Below are positions 24,722 to 37,691 of a stretch of DNA of 64,000 nucleotides, in pieces. The first letter of the stretch is position 1. Each line of letters starts with the position of its first letter. The stretch lies in NCBI RefSeq assembly GCF_050038885.1, contig NZ_CP143624.1, positions 4,588,001 to 4,652,000 on the forward strand. Direction: 5' to 3'. The position numbers and the translations under genes were made by a program. The stretch is from Myxococcus flavus. Lineage in GTDB: Bacteria > Myxococcota > Myxococcia > Myxococcales > Myxococcaceae. The notes beneath the pieces are model-generated. The model was not told where the DNA came from. It did not search any database and saw nothing but the letters and a program-made list of their open reading frames with translations.

Positions 24722-25777
24722 ATGGCCCGGTTGCTCGTCGAGGACGTCCACGTCCGGCTCGGCGCGAATGACATCCTGAAGGGCATCACCGCCGACTTCC
24801 GGGACGGCGAGGTGGTGGCGCTGCTGGGGCGCTCGGGCAGCGGCAAGTCGACGCTGCTGCGCGCCGTCGCCGGGCTGGAGACGCCGGTGCGGGGACGCAT
24901 CCACATCGGGGAGCGCACGGTGTTCGACGCGGCGGCGAAGGTGAACCTGCCGCCGGAGCGGCGCGACCTGGGGCTGGTGTTCCAGTCCTACGCGCTGTGG
25001 CCTCACAAGACGGTGTTCGACAACGTGGCCTACGGCCTGCGGCTGCGCAAGCAGTCCCGCGAGCAGGTGGACCGGGCGGTGCGCGAGGTGCTCCAGGGCG
25101 TGGGCCTGGAGGGGTATGGCGACCGCTTCCCCAGCCAGCTCTCCGGCGGGCAGCAGCAGCGCGTGGCGTTGGCGCGGGCGCTCGTCTACGGACCGCCGCT
25201 GGTGCTCCTGGACGAGCCCCTGTCCAACCTGGACGCGAAGCTGCGGGAGGAGGCGCGCGTCTGGATTCGCGCGCTCATCAAGCGCCTGGGGCTCACCGCG
25301 CTCTTCGTCACCCACGACCAGGTGGAGGCCATGGCCATCGCCGACCGCATCATGCTGCTGGATGGGGGGCGCATGGTGCAGGACGGGACGCCGGAGCAGC
25401 TCTACACGGAGCCCCGGAGCCTCTTCGCCGCGAACTTCATGGGCGTGAACAACACCCTGTCGGGCCGCGTGGTGGAGCGGCGCGACGGCGAGGCGCGGCT
25501 CCAGGTGGGCGGCCAGTCGCTGTGGGGGCAGCTGCGGAGCGATGGCGCGGGGGACGGCTCCGCCACCGGCGTCATCCGCGTGGAAGAGCTCCAGCTGGCG
25601 TCCGGCGCCGGTGAGAACCGGCTTCCGGCCGCGCTGACGAGCTCCCTCTATGTCGGCGGGCGCTGGGAGCACCAGTTCCAGCTCGAAGGGCAGACGCTGC
25701 GCGCCACCACGCGCGAGTCGTTGGCTCCGGGGGCGTACACGCTCGCCTTCCCGAAAGAGCGCCTCTGGATTTTCTAG
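24722..25777 (+). CDS. ABC transporter ATP-binding protein, Fe3+/polyamine (FbpC/PotA) type
   Basis: A 351-residue ATPase with Walker A GRSGSGKST, Q-loop FQSYALWPH, signature LSGGQQQR, Walker B LVLLDEPLSNLD and switch His in FVTHDQVEAM. A C-terminal TOBE-like region (NTLSGRVVERRDG onward) is typical of importers for ferric iron, sulfate, molybdate, sugars or polyamines. SYALWPHKTVFDNVAYGL is closest to ferric-iron type ATPases. No permease or binding protein is adjacent, so it either serves a distant permease or is an orphan. ATG 24722 is chosen over the frame start at 24665 by its position after GGAAGGGAG. Its stop overlaps that of the convergent flavoprotein gene. Confidence 0.88.
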   Translation: MARLLVEDVHVRLGANDILKGITADFRDGEVVALLGRSGSGKSTLLRAVAGLETPVRGRIHIGERTVFDAAAKVNLPPERRDLGLVFQSYALWPHKTVFDNVAYGLRLRKQSREQVDRAVREVLQGVGLEGYGDRFPSQLSGGQQQRVALARALVYGPPLVLLDEPLSNLDAKLREEARVWIRALIKRLGLTALFVTHDQVEAMAIADRIMLLDGGRMVQDGTPEQLYTEPRSLFAANFMGVNNTLSGRVVERRDGEARLQVGGQSLWGQLRSDGAGDGSATGVIRVEELQLASGAGENRLPAALTSSLYVGGRWEHQFQLEGQTLRATTRESLAPGAYTLAFPKERLWIF

Positions 25778-26931
25778 GGCGACGGGAGGGACACCTGCCC
25801 TGCCGCGGGGGCGATGGGCGGGAAGGCTTCGTGCCGGTTCTTCCAGAACGGCGCGCCTGGCCACCGCTGCTCCTCGCGGTACGTATGGCCTCGAAGGCGC
25901 AGGTGCTCGTCGAACCGCCGCTGGAGTGTTTCCTCATAGTGGCGCAGCGCGCCCTCATCGCCCCGGAGGTATCGCTCCAGGGCTTCCGCGGCGAGGAGCG
26001 CGGACTCCAGCGCGGCGGCGACGCCCTGGGCGGACAGCGGGTCATGGGTGCAGGCCGCGTCGCCCACGGCCAGCCAGCGCTCACCCTGCATCCGGTCCAA
26101 CTGCCCGACGAGGATGGGCGCGGCGACGAGGGACTCTCCGCTGAAGTCACACGCCGCCAGCCGGGCGCGGGTGACGGGGGCTTGTTCGAGCAACGCCAGC
26201 CAGGGCTCCGGCGTCGCCCAGCGCAGCCCGTGCAGCGAGTCCCCATCTCCGACCAGGGTGACGGCGACGCGCCCCGAGGGCAGGAGCGCGGAGTGCCACC
26301 AGCCCTCCGGGCAGGCCTCCACCAGGGCGTCGGTGGGGAAGGACTCTTCCGTCCGAAGCTGGAAGGTGCCGCACACGGCGAAGCAGCGGTCGCGAATGCG
26401 TCGCCGTGCGCCCTGGGACATGGCGAAGGTGGCCTTCCAGCCCGTCGCGTCCACGACGAAGCGCGCGCACAACGTGCCAGCGCCAGACTTGCGCTGGGAG
26501 ACGTGCAGTCGATAGCCCTCCTTCGCCAGCGGCTCCGAATCCAGCAGCGTCGTCAGCCGGAGGACCCGGACACCTTGCCGGGTGGCCTCCAGGCTCAGTC
26601 GCTCGTCGAAGCGAGCCCGGTCCAGGTGCCAGGCGGAGCCCCAGGGCGAGCTCCGCATGTCCCGGAGGTACGGCTCCGCGCGGTTCCAGCACGACGTGGT
26701 CCCCCGGGAGGCCAGGTGGCCATCCCGCAGGAAGCTGGCCCAGACACCGAGGCGGGACAGCGGGACGCGGATGTCCGGCGACAGCGCGTCGCCCGAGCGG
26801 GGCGTGTCGTAAGCGGTGCGCTCCAGCAACGTGATGGAGAGGAAGGGGGCCTGGTCGCGCAGCGCCACGGCCAGGGCCGCGCCCGCAGGACCGCCTCCGA
26901 TGATGGCGACGTCGCAGAAGGCCTCGCTCAT
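25774..26931 (-). CDS. FAD-dependent oxidoreductase of the halogenase/LodB-like group
   Basis: A 385-residue flavoprotein with the N-terminal dinucleotide site (DVAIIGGGPAGAALA) and the second FAD motif GDAACTHDPLSAQG at about residues 285-298. The halogenase tryptophan motif (GWxWxIP) is absent. Instead GWWHSALLPSGRVAVTLVGDGD resembles LodB/GoxB-type flavoproteins that modify a tryptophan in a partner quinoprotein, but no LodA/GoxA-like gene is nearby. A generic monooxygenase or geranylgeranyl-reductase-like role is also possible. It is convergent with the ABC ATPase; the two stop codons share bases. Confidence 0.75.
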   Translation of the reverse strand: MSEAFCDVAIIGGGPAGAALAVALRDQAPFLSITLLERTAYDTPRSGDALSPDIRVPLSRLGVWASFLRDGHLASRGTTSCWNRAEPYLRDMRSSPWGSAWHLDRARFDERLSLEATRQGVRVLRLTTLLDSEPLAKEGYRLHVSQRKSGAGTLCARFVVDATGWKATFAMSQGARRRIRDRCFAVCGTFQLRTEESFPTDALVEACPEGWWHSALLPSGRVAVTLVGDGDSLHGLRWATPEPWLALLEQAPVTRARLAACDFSGESLVAAPILVGQLDRMQGERWLAVGDAACTHDPLSAQGVAAALESALLAAEALERYLRGDEGALRHYEETLQRRFDEHLRLRGHTYREEQRWPGAPFWKNRHEAFPPIAPAAGQVSLPSP

Positions 26932-27325
26932 GGTGCGCCCACCCGCGCGGCGGCGCGTGTCCGTTCGCCTGGCAGGGACGGGCTTCTGCTCGTGTCGTGG
27001 GCCCGGAGAATCTCATGGGTGGGGCGCATGCTTTCGCTCCTCATTGGTGCTGAGGGGCGGTGTGCAAGGCACATTCCTCCTGTCCGTGCCGGGCGCGAGC
27101 ACTGGAATGTTGCGCTGTCTCGATAGATGGAGGGGCTGTCAGGCATTGCGGATGACGTGTCCTGCGTGGGCGATGACGCGTCAGCGTGCTGCTCGGACGC
27201 AGGGGCGGCTTCCTGTCGGGCCCCCGGCCGGCGCCTGCGGCACCCGCGGGGGAGGGCGACTCACCGAGTTCCGTCGCGTTGACGCCGGGCTGTACCTGTG
27301 TTCAGGCTTGGCCTGGAGGTTCTCG
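26932..27325. other. 394-bp intergenic region upstream of the Lhr-type helicase
   Basis: A divergent gap between the flavoprotein and helicase genes. A TTGACG at 27279-27284 resembles a -35 element but no -10 hexamer is correctly spaced. GGAGG at 27315-27319 is the helicase Shine-Dalgarno. No supported small ORF, RNA or repeat was found. Confidence 0.5.
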
Positions 27326-31669
<4,344 letters not shown>

Positions 31670-31704
31670 ACGGCGGCGAGCCCGCGCGGTGCTGCTAGGG
31701 TATG

Positions 31705-31726
31705 CCCCTCGGTTCATCGCGAGGGG
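31705..31726 (+). promoter_or_regulatory. Hairpin that would bury the Shine-Dalgarno of the S8 peptidase gene
   Basis: CCCCTCG (31705-31711) pairs with CGAGGGG (31720-31726) around an 8-nt loop. The right arm contains GAGGGG, the likely ribosome-binding site of the gene starting at 31735. The hairpin could block initiation until melted or bound. It could also help end lhr transcription. Confidence 0.45.
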
Positions 31727-31734
31727 TCGTCCGC

Positions 31735-34305
31735 ATGCGTCGCCTGTTGTTGATGGGACTGTTGCTGCTCACCGCCACTTCCTGTTCTGGCGACGAGGAC
31801 GAGCCACCGCCGTCGGAGGAGCCGACTTCGAAGGGGCGCGTCCGGGGGCAGCTGACGCCCTTCCGGAGCAGTGAGCGGTCCGCGGGCGGCGTCGGCCCGG
31901 AGACGGTGCGCTCGCCGTTTCGTGCCGGCGAGCTGGAGACGCTGAAGCAGACGTTGCGAGCGCTCCACGCCCGCCGCGTGCGTGAGGAGCGGCAAGGCGC
32001 GAAGGCGCCGGGGCTCGCCATCGTCCCGTCCGAGCTGGGGCGCGTGCCGCATGAGCGTGCCTCCCGGGAGGACCCCACGATTCCTGGAGACGTCATCCTC
32101 CGCGTCGAGGAAGCGGACCTGCCGCCAGAGCGCGTGCTGGCGCTGGCGAAGCGCCCGGGGTTCCGCGCGGTCCACAAGGGCTACGCCAACGCGTACACGC
32201 ACCTGGTGGGCTACGTCGCTTTGGACGGCAAGGCCGTGACGGCCGCGAAGACGCAGGCGTGGGCGGCGGAGCTCGCGCGGGTGCCCGGCGTGCGCTTCGC
32301 GGTCCGCAACGAGCGGATGCACGGCATGGCCGCGCCGAATGACCGGGGCTACAGCCTCCAGTGGCACTACCCCACGTTGAACCTGCCGGCCGCGTGGGAC
32401 CTGGTGCCGGATGCGTCGGGCGTGGTGGTGGCGGTCCTCGACAGCGGCATCGTCGCCCACCCGGACCTGAACGCGAACGTGCTGCCGGGCTACGACATGA
32501 TTTCGGACCCGGAGAACGCGGGGGACGGCGACGGCCGGGACGACAATCCTCGGGACGAAGGCGGCGACACGCCCAGCGGCGGCTCGTCGTGGCACGGCTC
32601 GCACGTGGCGGGCACCATCTCCGCGGACACGAACAACCTGGTGGGCGTCGCGGGCGTGGCGTGGAACGCGAAGCTGCTTCCGGTACGCGTGCTGGGCCGG
32701 GACGGCGGCACCGCCTTCGACATCGCGGCGGCCATCACCTGGGCCACGGGCGGCACCGTGCCGGGCGTGCCGCCCAACCCGAACCCCGCGAAGGTGGTGA
32801 ACATGAGCCTGGGCGGCAGCGCGCCGCCGCAGGAACTCTACCAGGAGGCCATCGACGCGGCCTTGGACCGCGGGGCCATCATCGTCGTCGCGGCGGGCAA
32901 CGAGGACGTGGACGCCCGCAACAGCACGCCGTGCAACCAGGACAACGTCATCTGCGTGGGCTCCACCAGCCTGGCGGGCCAGCGCAGCAGCTTCTCCAAC
33001 TTCGGTGAGGACGTGGACGTGGTGGCCTCCGGCGGTGAGATGCGCGAGGACCTGAACGGCGACGGCTACCCGGACGGCGTGCTGTCCACGGTGCTGGATG
33101 AGAACGGGTTGCCGGCCTATGCCTTCTCGCAGGGCACCAGCATGGCCGCGCCCCACGTCGCGGGCGTGGTGGCGCTGATGGCGGCGGCGCGGCCGGAGCT
33201 GACGGCCGCGGTGGCGGAGGAGACGCTCAAGGCAACCGCCACGCCGCTGACCCACGCGCAGTGCCCGGAGGGCTGCGGCGCGGGGCTCGTCAACGCGCGC
33301 GCCGCGCTGGCCCGTATCGCCAACGTGGACCCGGGCACGCTGGACCCCCAGCTCAGCGTGACGACGTCCACGCTGTTCTTCGAGGGCAGCGGGACGCAGC
33401 TGCTCCCGCTCAGCAACGTGGGGGGCAATCGCGGGGGAGACCTGACGGTGACGGCCAGCGTCAGCGGCCCCGGCGCCTCGGCGGTGTCCTTCCCGCAGGG
33501 CAACACGGTCCGCGTCCCCGCCTTCGGCTCGGCCTCGCTGGCCGTGGCGGTGGACGCCTCCGGCCTGCCGGTGGGAGACACCGTGGTGACGATGAGCCTG
33601 GTGGGCTCGGGGACGGCGGGCTCGGCGACGGTGGCGGTGAAGATTGGCGTGGCGGGCGCCTCCCGGGACCTGGATGCCGTGGTCGCGTTCGTGTGGCAGG
33701 ACGCACGCGGCGAGTGGCAGGCCTCACAGGACGCCATCGCCCTGGCGCGCGCCACCGCTGCCTACGTGTACAGCATCGACCTGGAGCCCCGGACGTACTT
33801 CGCGCTGGCCACCATCGACGATGACCAGGACGGGAACTTCTTCGAGGACGGCGAGCGCACCGGCTACTGGCGGAACGTGGATGCCTTCGAGCCCCTGGAG
33901 GTGCAAGCCGGCGTCACCCTCACGGACGTGAGCTTCGACCTGATTCCGCTGGCGCCCATTGACGACGACCCGGCGCTGGTGGTGGGCAGCGCCTGCGGCT
34001 CGGACGCGGACTGCCCGGGAGGCGTCTGCGTGACGGGCTATCCCGGTGGGTACTGCTCGATGAACTGCACCCAGGCGGCCTGTCCGGCGGGCTCGCGTTG
34101 CTACATCGTGGACTCGTCCACGGGCACCAAGGCGTGTCTGGCCACCTGCACGCGCGAGGTGGGGACGGGACAGGGAGACTGCCGCGCGGACTACGTCTGC
34201 TACAGCGACAGCACCGGCTCGGGCGCCTGCCAGCCGAACTGCTGGACCTCGGGCTTGTCGTGTGGGCTGGGGAGCACGTGTCTGCCCAGCGGCTTCTGTC
34301 TGTGA
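31735..34305 (+). CDS. Subtilisin-like (S8) serine peptidase lipoprotein
   Basis: An 856-residue secreted protease. It has a lipoprotein signal (MRRLLLMGLLLL, lipobox TATSC) and a propeptide-like region to about residue 200. The S8 domain carries the triad: Asp in VAVLDSGIVAHPDLN (about 236), His in SWHGSHVAGT (about 287) and Ser in GTSMAAPHVAG (about 469). The oxyanion Asn lies in VVAAGNED. A beta-rich segment follows, then a C-terminal Cys-rich tail (from about residue 755; GSDADCPGGVC repeats) like modules on other myxobacterial surface proteins. It is probably an outer-membrane-anchored enzyme for extracellular protein digestion. The start at 31735 puts the lipoprotein signal at the N-terminus and follows GAGGGG. 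Confidence 0.9.
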   Translation: MRRLLLMGLLLLTATSCSGDEDEPPPSEEPTSKGRVRGQLTPFRSSERSAGGVGPETVRSPFRAGELETLKQTLRALHARRVREERQGAKAPGLAIVPSELGRVPHERASREDPTIPGDVILRVEEADLPPERVLALAKRPGFRAVHKGYANAYTHLVGYVALDGKAVTAAKTQAWAAELARVPGVRFAVRNERMHGMAAPNDRGYSLQWHYPTLNLPAAWDLVPDASGVVVAVLDSGIVAHPDLNANVLPGYDMISDPENAGDGDGRDDNPRDEGGDTPSGGSSWHGSHVAGTISADTNNLVGVAGVAWNAKLLPVRVLGRDGGTAFDIAAAITWATGGTVPGVPPNPNPAKVVNMSLGGSAPPQELYQEAIDAALDRGAIIVVAAGNEDVDARNSTPCNQDNVICVGSTSLAGQRSSFSNFGEDVDVVASGGEMREDLNGDGYPDGVLSTVLDENGLPAYAFSQGTSMAAPHVAGVVALMAAARPELTAAVAEETLKATATPLTHAQCPEGCGAGLVNARAALARIANVDPGTLDPQLSVTTSTLFFEGSGTQLLPLSNVGGNRGGDLTVTASVSGPGASAVSFPQGNTVRVPAFGSASLAVAVDASGLPVGDTVVTMSLVGSGTAGSATVAVKIGVAGASRDLDAVVAFVWQDARGEWQASQDAIALARATAAYVYSIDLEPRTYFALATIDDDQDGNFFEDGERTGYWRNVDAFEPLEVQAGVTLTDVSFDLIPLAPIDDDPALVVGSACGSDADCPGGVCVTGYPGGYCSMNCTQAACPAGSRCYIVDSSTGTKACLATCTREVGTGQGDCRADYVCYSDSTGSGACQPNCWTSGLSCGLGSTCLPSGFCL

Positions 34306-34385
34306 TGCTCGGGCGCCCGCGTCCAGGGCGCGCGAGGGGTAGGGCGGTGGACAGTTGGCGGCAGTTCCAGGTTCCCTCCCGGGAC

Positions 34386-34407
34386 TGACGGCGGCATCTT
34401 GCCGTCA
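34386..34407 (+). promoter_or_regulatory. Hairpin directly before the heme oxygenase start
   Basis: TGACGGC (34386-34392) and GCCGTCA (34401-34407) form a 7-bp stem with an 8-nt loop that ends 2 nt before the GTG at 34410. It may be a terminator for the peptidase gene or a translational control element for the light operon. Its closeness to GTG 34410 may favour the ATG at 34419 as the start. Confidence 0.4.
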
Positions 34408-34409
34408 CC

Positions 34410-35018
34410 GTGTCCTTGATGCTGCGACTGAAGAGTGAGACGCGCCCGCACCACGAGCGCACCGAGGCACTGGTGCGCTTGCTGGACGCGGACCTGACGC
34501 CCTCGGCGTACGGCCATCACCTGGAAGCGCTCCTCGGCTTCTACGCGCCGCTGGAGGCGAAGCTCGCGTCCCTTGGACTGGACTCGGTGGCGGGGCTGTC
34601 CATCCAGACGCGGTGGAAGGCGCATCTGCTGGAAGCGGACCTGCGCGCGTTCGGCCACGACGCCCGCTCGCTCGCGCGACTGCCCCGCTGCGAGGACCTG
34701 CCCGCGCTTCCCGGCGTGCCCGAGGCGCTGGGCTGCCTCTACGTGCTGGAGGGCTCCACGCTGGGAGGCCAGCTCATCCTCCGGCACCTGCGCCGGCACT
34801 TCGAGGGCAAGCCGTCCGGCGCGTTCGCCTTCTTCACCGCCTACGGGGACGAGGTGGGCCCCCGATGGCGCGCTTTCGGGGAAGCCATCAACCAGGCCTC
34901 CGAGCTCGCGGCGGACGAAGCCTTCGATGCCCGCGTGGTGAGCGGCGCCCAGGAGACCTTCGACGCCTACGCTGCCTGGTTGCGACAGGAGCAGGCGCAT
35001 GCCGTCCTCTCCGCCTGA
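34410..35018 (+). CDS. bphO: Biliverdin-producing heme oxygenase
   Basis: A 202-residue heme oxygenase that opens heme to biliverdin, the phytochrome chromophore. The proximal heme His lies in SETRPHHERTE near the N-terminus, and the distal helix is GCLYVLEGSTLGGQLI with its flexible Gly residues. Length and motifs fit the bacterial BphO group. GTG 34410 is listed, but ATG 34419 (MLRLKSE) is equally likely since no clear Shine-Dalgarno is visible. The gene overlaps the phytochrome start by 20 bp, supporting coupled synthesis of chromophore and receptor. Confidence 0.9.
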   Translation: MSLMLRLKSETRPHHERTEALVRLLDADLTPSAYGHHLEALLGFYAPLEAKLASLGLDSVAGLSIQTRWKAHLLEADLRAFGHDARSLARLPRCEDLPALPGVPEALGCLYVLEGSTLGGQLILRHLRRHFEGKPSGAFAFFTAYGDEVGPRWRAFGEAINQASELAADEAFDARVVSGAQETFDAYAAWLRQEQAHAVLSA

Positions 35019-37248
35019 CATCGACCTGGGGCAGTGCGACCGGGAGCCCATCCACCTGCTCGGTGGCATCCAGCCCCATGGCGTGCTCCTCGCCTTCCAT
35101 CCCGAGTCGGGCCGCATCGAGGTGGTGAGCGGCAACGCGGGGGCGCTGCTGGGACAGCCGCCCGCCTCGCTTCGAGGGCAGCCCATCACCACCGTGCTCG
35201 ACTCCGAGGCCTTGCAGCGGGTGCGGGCGGGCACCAGCACGGGCCCCGTGTCCGTCCGGGCCGGAGGACGTGCCTGCTCCGCGCTGCTGCACGTCAGTGA
35301 CGGGCTGTGCGTCCTGGAGCTGGAGCCGCTCACGGAAGCGGCGTCGCGCGCGGACGAGGCCGCCCTGTCCGCCATCCACACGGTGGTGTCGCCCCTGGGC
35401 CAGGGCCGTGGCACGTCCGCGCTGCTGCAGGCCGCCGCGGAGGGCGTGCGCGCGCTCACCGGCTTCGACCGCGTCATGGTGTACCGCTTCCACGCGGACT
35501 GGCACGGCGAGGTGGTGGCGGAGAGCCGGGCCGACGGAGTGGACGGCTACATGGGGCTGCACTTCCCCGCCAGTGACATTCCCGTCCAGGCGCGGGCCCT
35601 CTACCGGCGCAACCCGCTGCGCCTCATCGCGGACGTCCAGGCGCGGCCCGTGGGGTTGGTACCGCCCACGTTGCCGGAGACGGGCCAGCCGCTGGACCTG
35701 TCCGGCGCCGCGCTGCGCAGCGTGTCCGAGGTCCACCTCGAGTACCTGCGCAACATGGGCGTGGGCGCGTCCTTCTCCGTGTCGTTGCTGAAGGACGGCG
35801 AGCTGTGGGGGCTCATCGCCTGCCACCACCGCTCTCCTCGGCATGTGTCCGCCGCGCGGCGCCAGGCGTGTGAGGTGCTGGCGCGGCTGCTGGCGCTCCA
35901 GCTGGACGCGGAGGAGCGGGGCGCGGATGCGGGCACGCGTGCGCACCGGGCGACGCTCCTGGGCCGGCTCGTCGCGGGGTTGGAAGAGGGCGCGTCGCTG
36001 TCCGCCGCGCTGGAAGCGCATGGCGCGCTGTTGATGGCGCTCACGGGGGCCACGGGCGTGGCGCTCCTGCTGGGGGAGCCGCCCATCCTCCTGGGCCAGA
36101 CACCTTCTGGCGACGAGGTGCTGGCCCTGGCCGAGCAGCTCGCGGGCGCGCCGGGGGCGAACGCCACCGTGCACACCGAGCGCCTGGGGACGTTGCACGC
36201 GCCGCTGGCCGCCCGCGCGGACGTGGCCGCGGGCCTGCTGGCGGTCCGGCTGGACCCGAAGGCGCCCCGCTTCGTCTTCTGGTTCCGCCCAGAGGTGGCG
36301 CGCACCGTCACCTGGGCGGGAGACCCGAACAAGCCCGTGCGGCTCGAGGACGGTCAGGCGCGGCTGCACCCGCGCGCTTCGTTCGATGCATGGCGGGAGG
36401 ACGTGCGCGGCGCGAGCCTTCCCTGGACGCCCGCGGACGTGGAGGCGGCGGAGTCCTTCCGCGGCGCGCTGGTGGGCGTGGTGCTGCGCCACGCGGAGGA
36501 GCTGTCCCGGCTGTCACGCGCCCTGGCCCGCTCCAACGCGGAGCTGGAGTCCTTCAGTGGCTCGGTGGGGCACGACCTGCGCGAGCCGCTGCGGGGCATC
36601 CAGCAGTACACCTCCTTCTTCCTGGAGGACCATGGCGCGTCGCTCCCCCAGGACAGCCGTGAGCAGCTCCAGTCGGTGGTCTGGCTCGCCCGGCGGGCGC
36701 AGGCGATGCTGGAGGACCTGTTCGAGTACAGCCGGCTGGGGCGTACCGAGCTGGCCTGGCGCGAGGTGGACATGCAGGCGCTGGTGCAGGAGGCGCTCCT
36801 GGTCGTGTCCACCCGGTTCGAAGCAGGGCGGGTGGAGGTGCGCCTGCCTCGCCGCCTGCCCCGCGTCGCCTGCGACGAGGTCCGCATCCGCCAGGTCTGG
36901 GAGAACCTCCTGGCGAACGCGGCCAAGTACCAGGCCGCGCCCCCTCACTGGGTGGAGGTGGGCTACCTCGGGCCAGGAGAGGCGCGGCCCGAGGCGGCGG
37001 CGCGGCACGACGCGCCCTACGTTTTCTTCGTGAAGGACCCTGGCATCGGCATCGCCTCGCGGTTCCACGAGGCCATCTTCGAGATGTTCCGCCGGTTGCA
37101 CCCCGTGCAGGCATACGGCGGAGGGACGGGCGCGGGCCTGGCCATCGCGCGCCGGCTGGTGCGGCTGCATGGGGGCGAGCTCTGGGTGGACTCCTCACCC
37201 GGGCAGGGCGCCACGTTCTATTTCACCCTGGGACGAGGCCCGGCATGA
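34999..37248 (+). CDS. bphP: Bacteriophytochrome histidine kinase
   Basis: A 749-residue red/far-red photoreceptor with PAS-GAF-PHY-HisKA-HATPase order. Cys13, just before DREPIHLLGGIQPHG, is the predicted thioether site for biliverdin. GAF landmarks are FDRVMVYRFH, FPASDIP (about 190) and GLIACHH (His 276-277). The PHY tongue has PRASF at about 458-462. The kinase H-box is VGHDLREPLRG (His525), with ENLLANAAKY and GTGAGLAIARR in the ATPase domain. The conserved GAF His is retained, unlike a Stigmatella phytochrome reported to lack it. It overlaps bphO upstream and the receiver gene downstream (ATGA). Confidence 0.95.
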   Translation: MPSSPPDIDLGQCDREPIHLLGGIQPHGVLLAFHPESGRIEVVSGNAGALLGQPPASLRGQPITTVLDSEALQRVRAGTSTGPVSVRAGGRACSALLHVSDGLCVLELEPLTEAASRADEAALSAIHTVVSPLGQGRGTSALLQAAAEGVRALTGFDRVMVYRFHADWHGEVVAESRADGVDGYMGLHFPASDIPVQARALYRRNPLRLIADVQARPVGLVPPTLPETGQPLDLSGAALRSVSEVHLEYLRNMGVGASFSVSLLKDGELWGLIACHHRSPRHVSAARRQACEVLARLLALQLDAEERGADAGTRAHRATLLGRLVAGLEEGASLSAALEAHGALLMALTGATGVALLLGEPPILLGQTPSGDEVLALAEQLAGAPGANATVHTERLGTLHAPLAARADVAAGLLAVRLDPKAPRFVFWFRPEVARTVTWAGDPNKPVRLEDGQARLHPRASFDAWREDVRGASLPWTPADVEAAESFRGALVGVVLRHAEELSRLSRALARSNAELESFSGSVGHDLREPLRGIQQYTSFFLEDHGASLPQDSREQLQSVVWLARRAQAMLEDLFEYSRLGRTELAWREVDMQALVQEALLVVSTRFEAGRVEVRLPRRLPRVACDEVRIRQVWENLLANAAKYQAAPPHWVEVGYLGPGEARPEAAARHDAPYVFFVKDPGIGIASRFHEAIFEMFRRLHPVQAYGGGTGAGLAIARRLVRLHGGELWVDSSPGQGATFYFTLGRGPA

Positions 37249-37691
37249 CGATGCGCCGCCCCTTGCTCCTGGTGGAGGACAGCGACGCGGACGCGGCGGC
37301 CCCGGAGCGCATCGCGAGCCGACTGCCCATGCCTGCCTCGGTGGTCCGGGTGCGTGACGGTGAGCGCGCGCTGGACTCCCTGCACCGCCGGGGCGTGCAC
37401 ACCCAGGCGCCTCGGCCGGCCCTGGTGCTGCTGGACCTGCACATGCCCGGCATGAGCGGCCGCGAGGTCCTGGCCCACCTCAAGTGGGACCCGGACCTGC
37501 GCTGCATTCCGGTCATCAGCTTCTCGTCCTCGAAGAACCCGCTGGATGTCGACGGCGCCTATGCGGGCGGCGCCAACAGCTCCCTGTTCAAGCCGGAGGC
37601 CGGCGAGCAGCTCGAGGCCGCGGCCCGGGCGCTTCAGGCCTTCTGGCTCACCGCCGCGAGGCTGCCGGAGGAGACAGGGGCGGTGACATGA
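37245..37691 (+). CDS. Single-domain response regulator (Rcp1/CheY-like) of the phytochrome
   Basis: A 148-residue stand-alone receiver. It has the acidic pair in LLVEDSDAD, phosphoacceptor Asp in LVLLDLHMPG, Ser in VISFSSSKNP and Lys in SLFKPE, so all switch residues are present. Receivers of this type (Rcp1-like) are the usual phosphotransfer partners of bacteriophytochromes. There is no output domain, so the signal must pass on by protein interaction, perhaps to the next kinase. Start and stop overlap both neighbours by 4 bp (ATGA). Confidence 0.9.
   Translation: MTMRRPLLLVEDSDADAAAPERIASRLPMPASVVRVRDGERALDSLHRRGVHTQAPRPALVLLDLHMPGMSGREVLAHLKWDPDLRCIPVISFSSSKNPLDVDGAYAGGANSSLFKPEAGEQLEAAARALQAFWLTAARLPEETGAVT

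Noticed and set aside
22859..25864. 1001-codon minus-strand frame across the kinase, DUF2378 and ABC genes
   Set aside because: It spans several real genes and their gaps; low-complexity shadow.
27060..27140. Sigma-54-type promoter upstream of lhr (TGGAATGTTGC)
   Set aside because: The spacing between the GG and GC elements is far too short for -24/-12.
26816..27325. N-terminal extension of the Lhr frame
   Set aside because: It overlaps the divergent flavoprotein start; the ATG at 27326 with GGAGG is the natural start.
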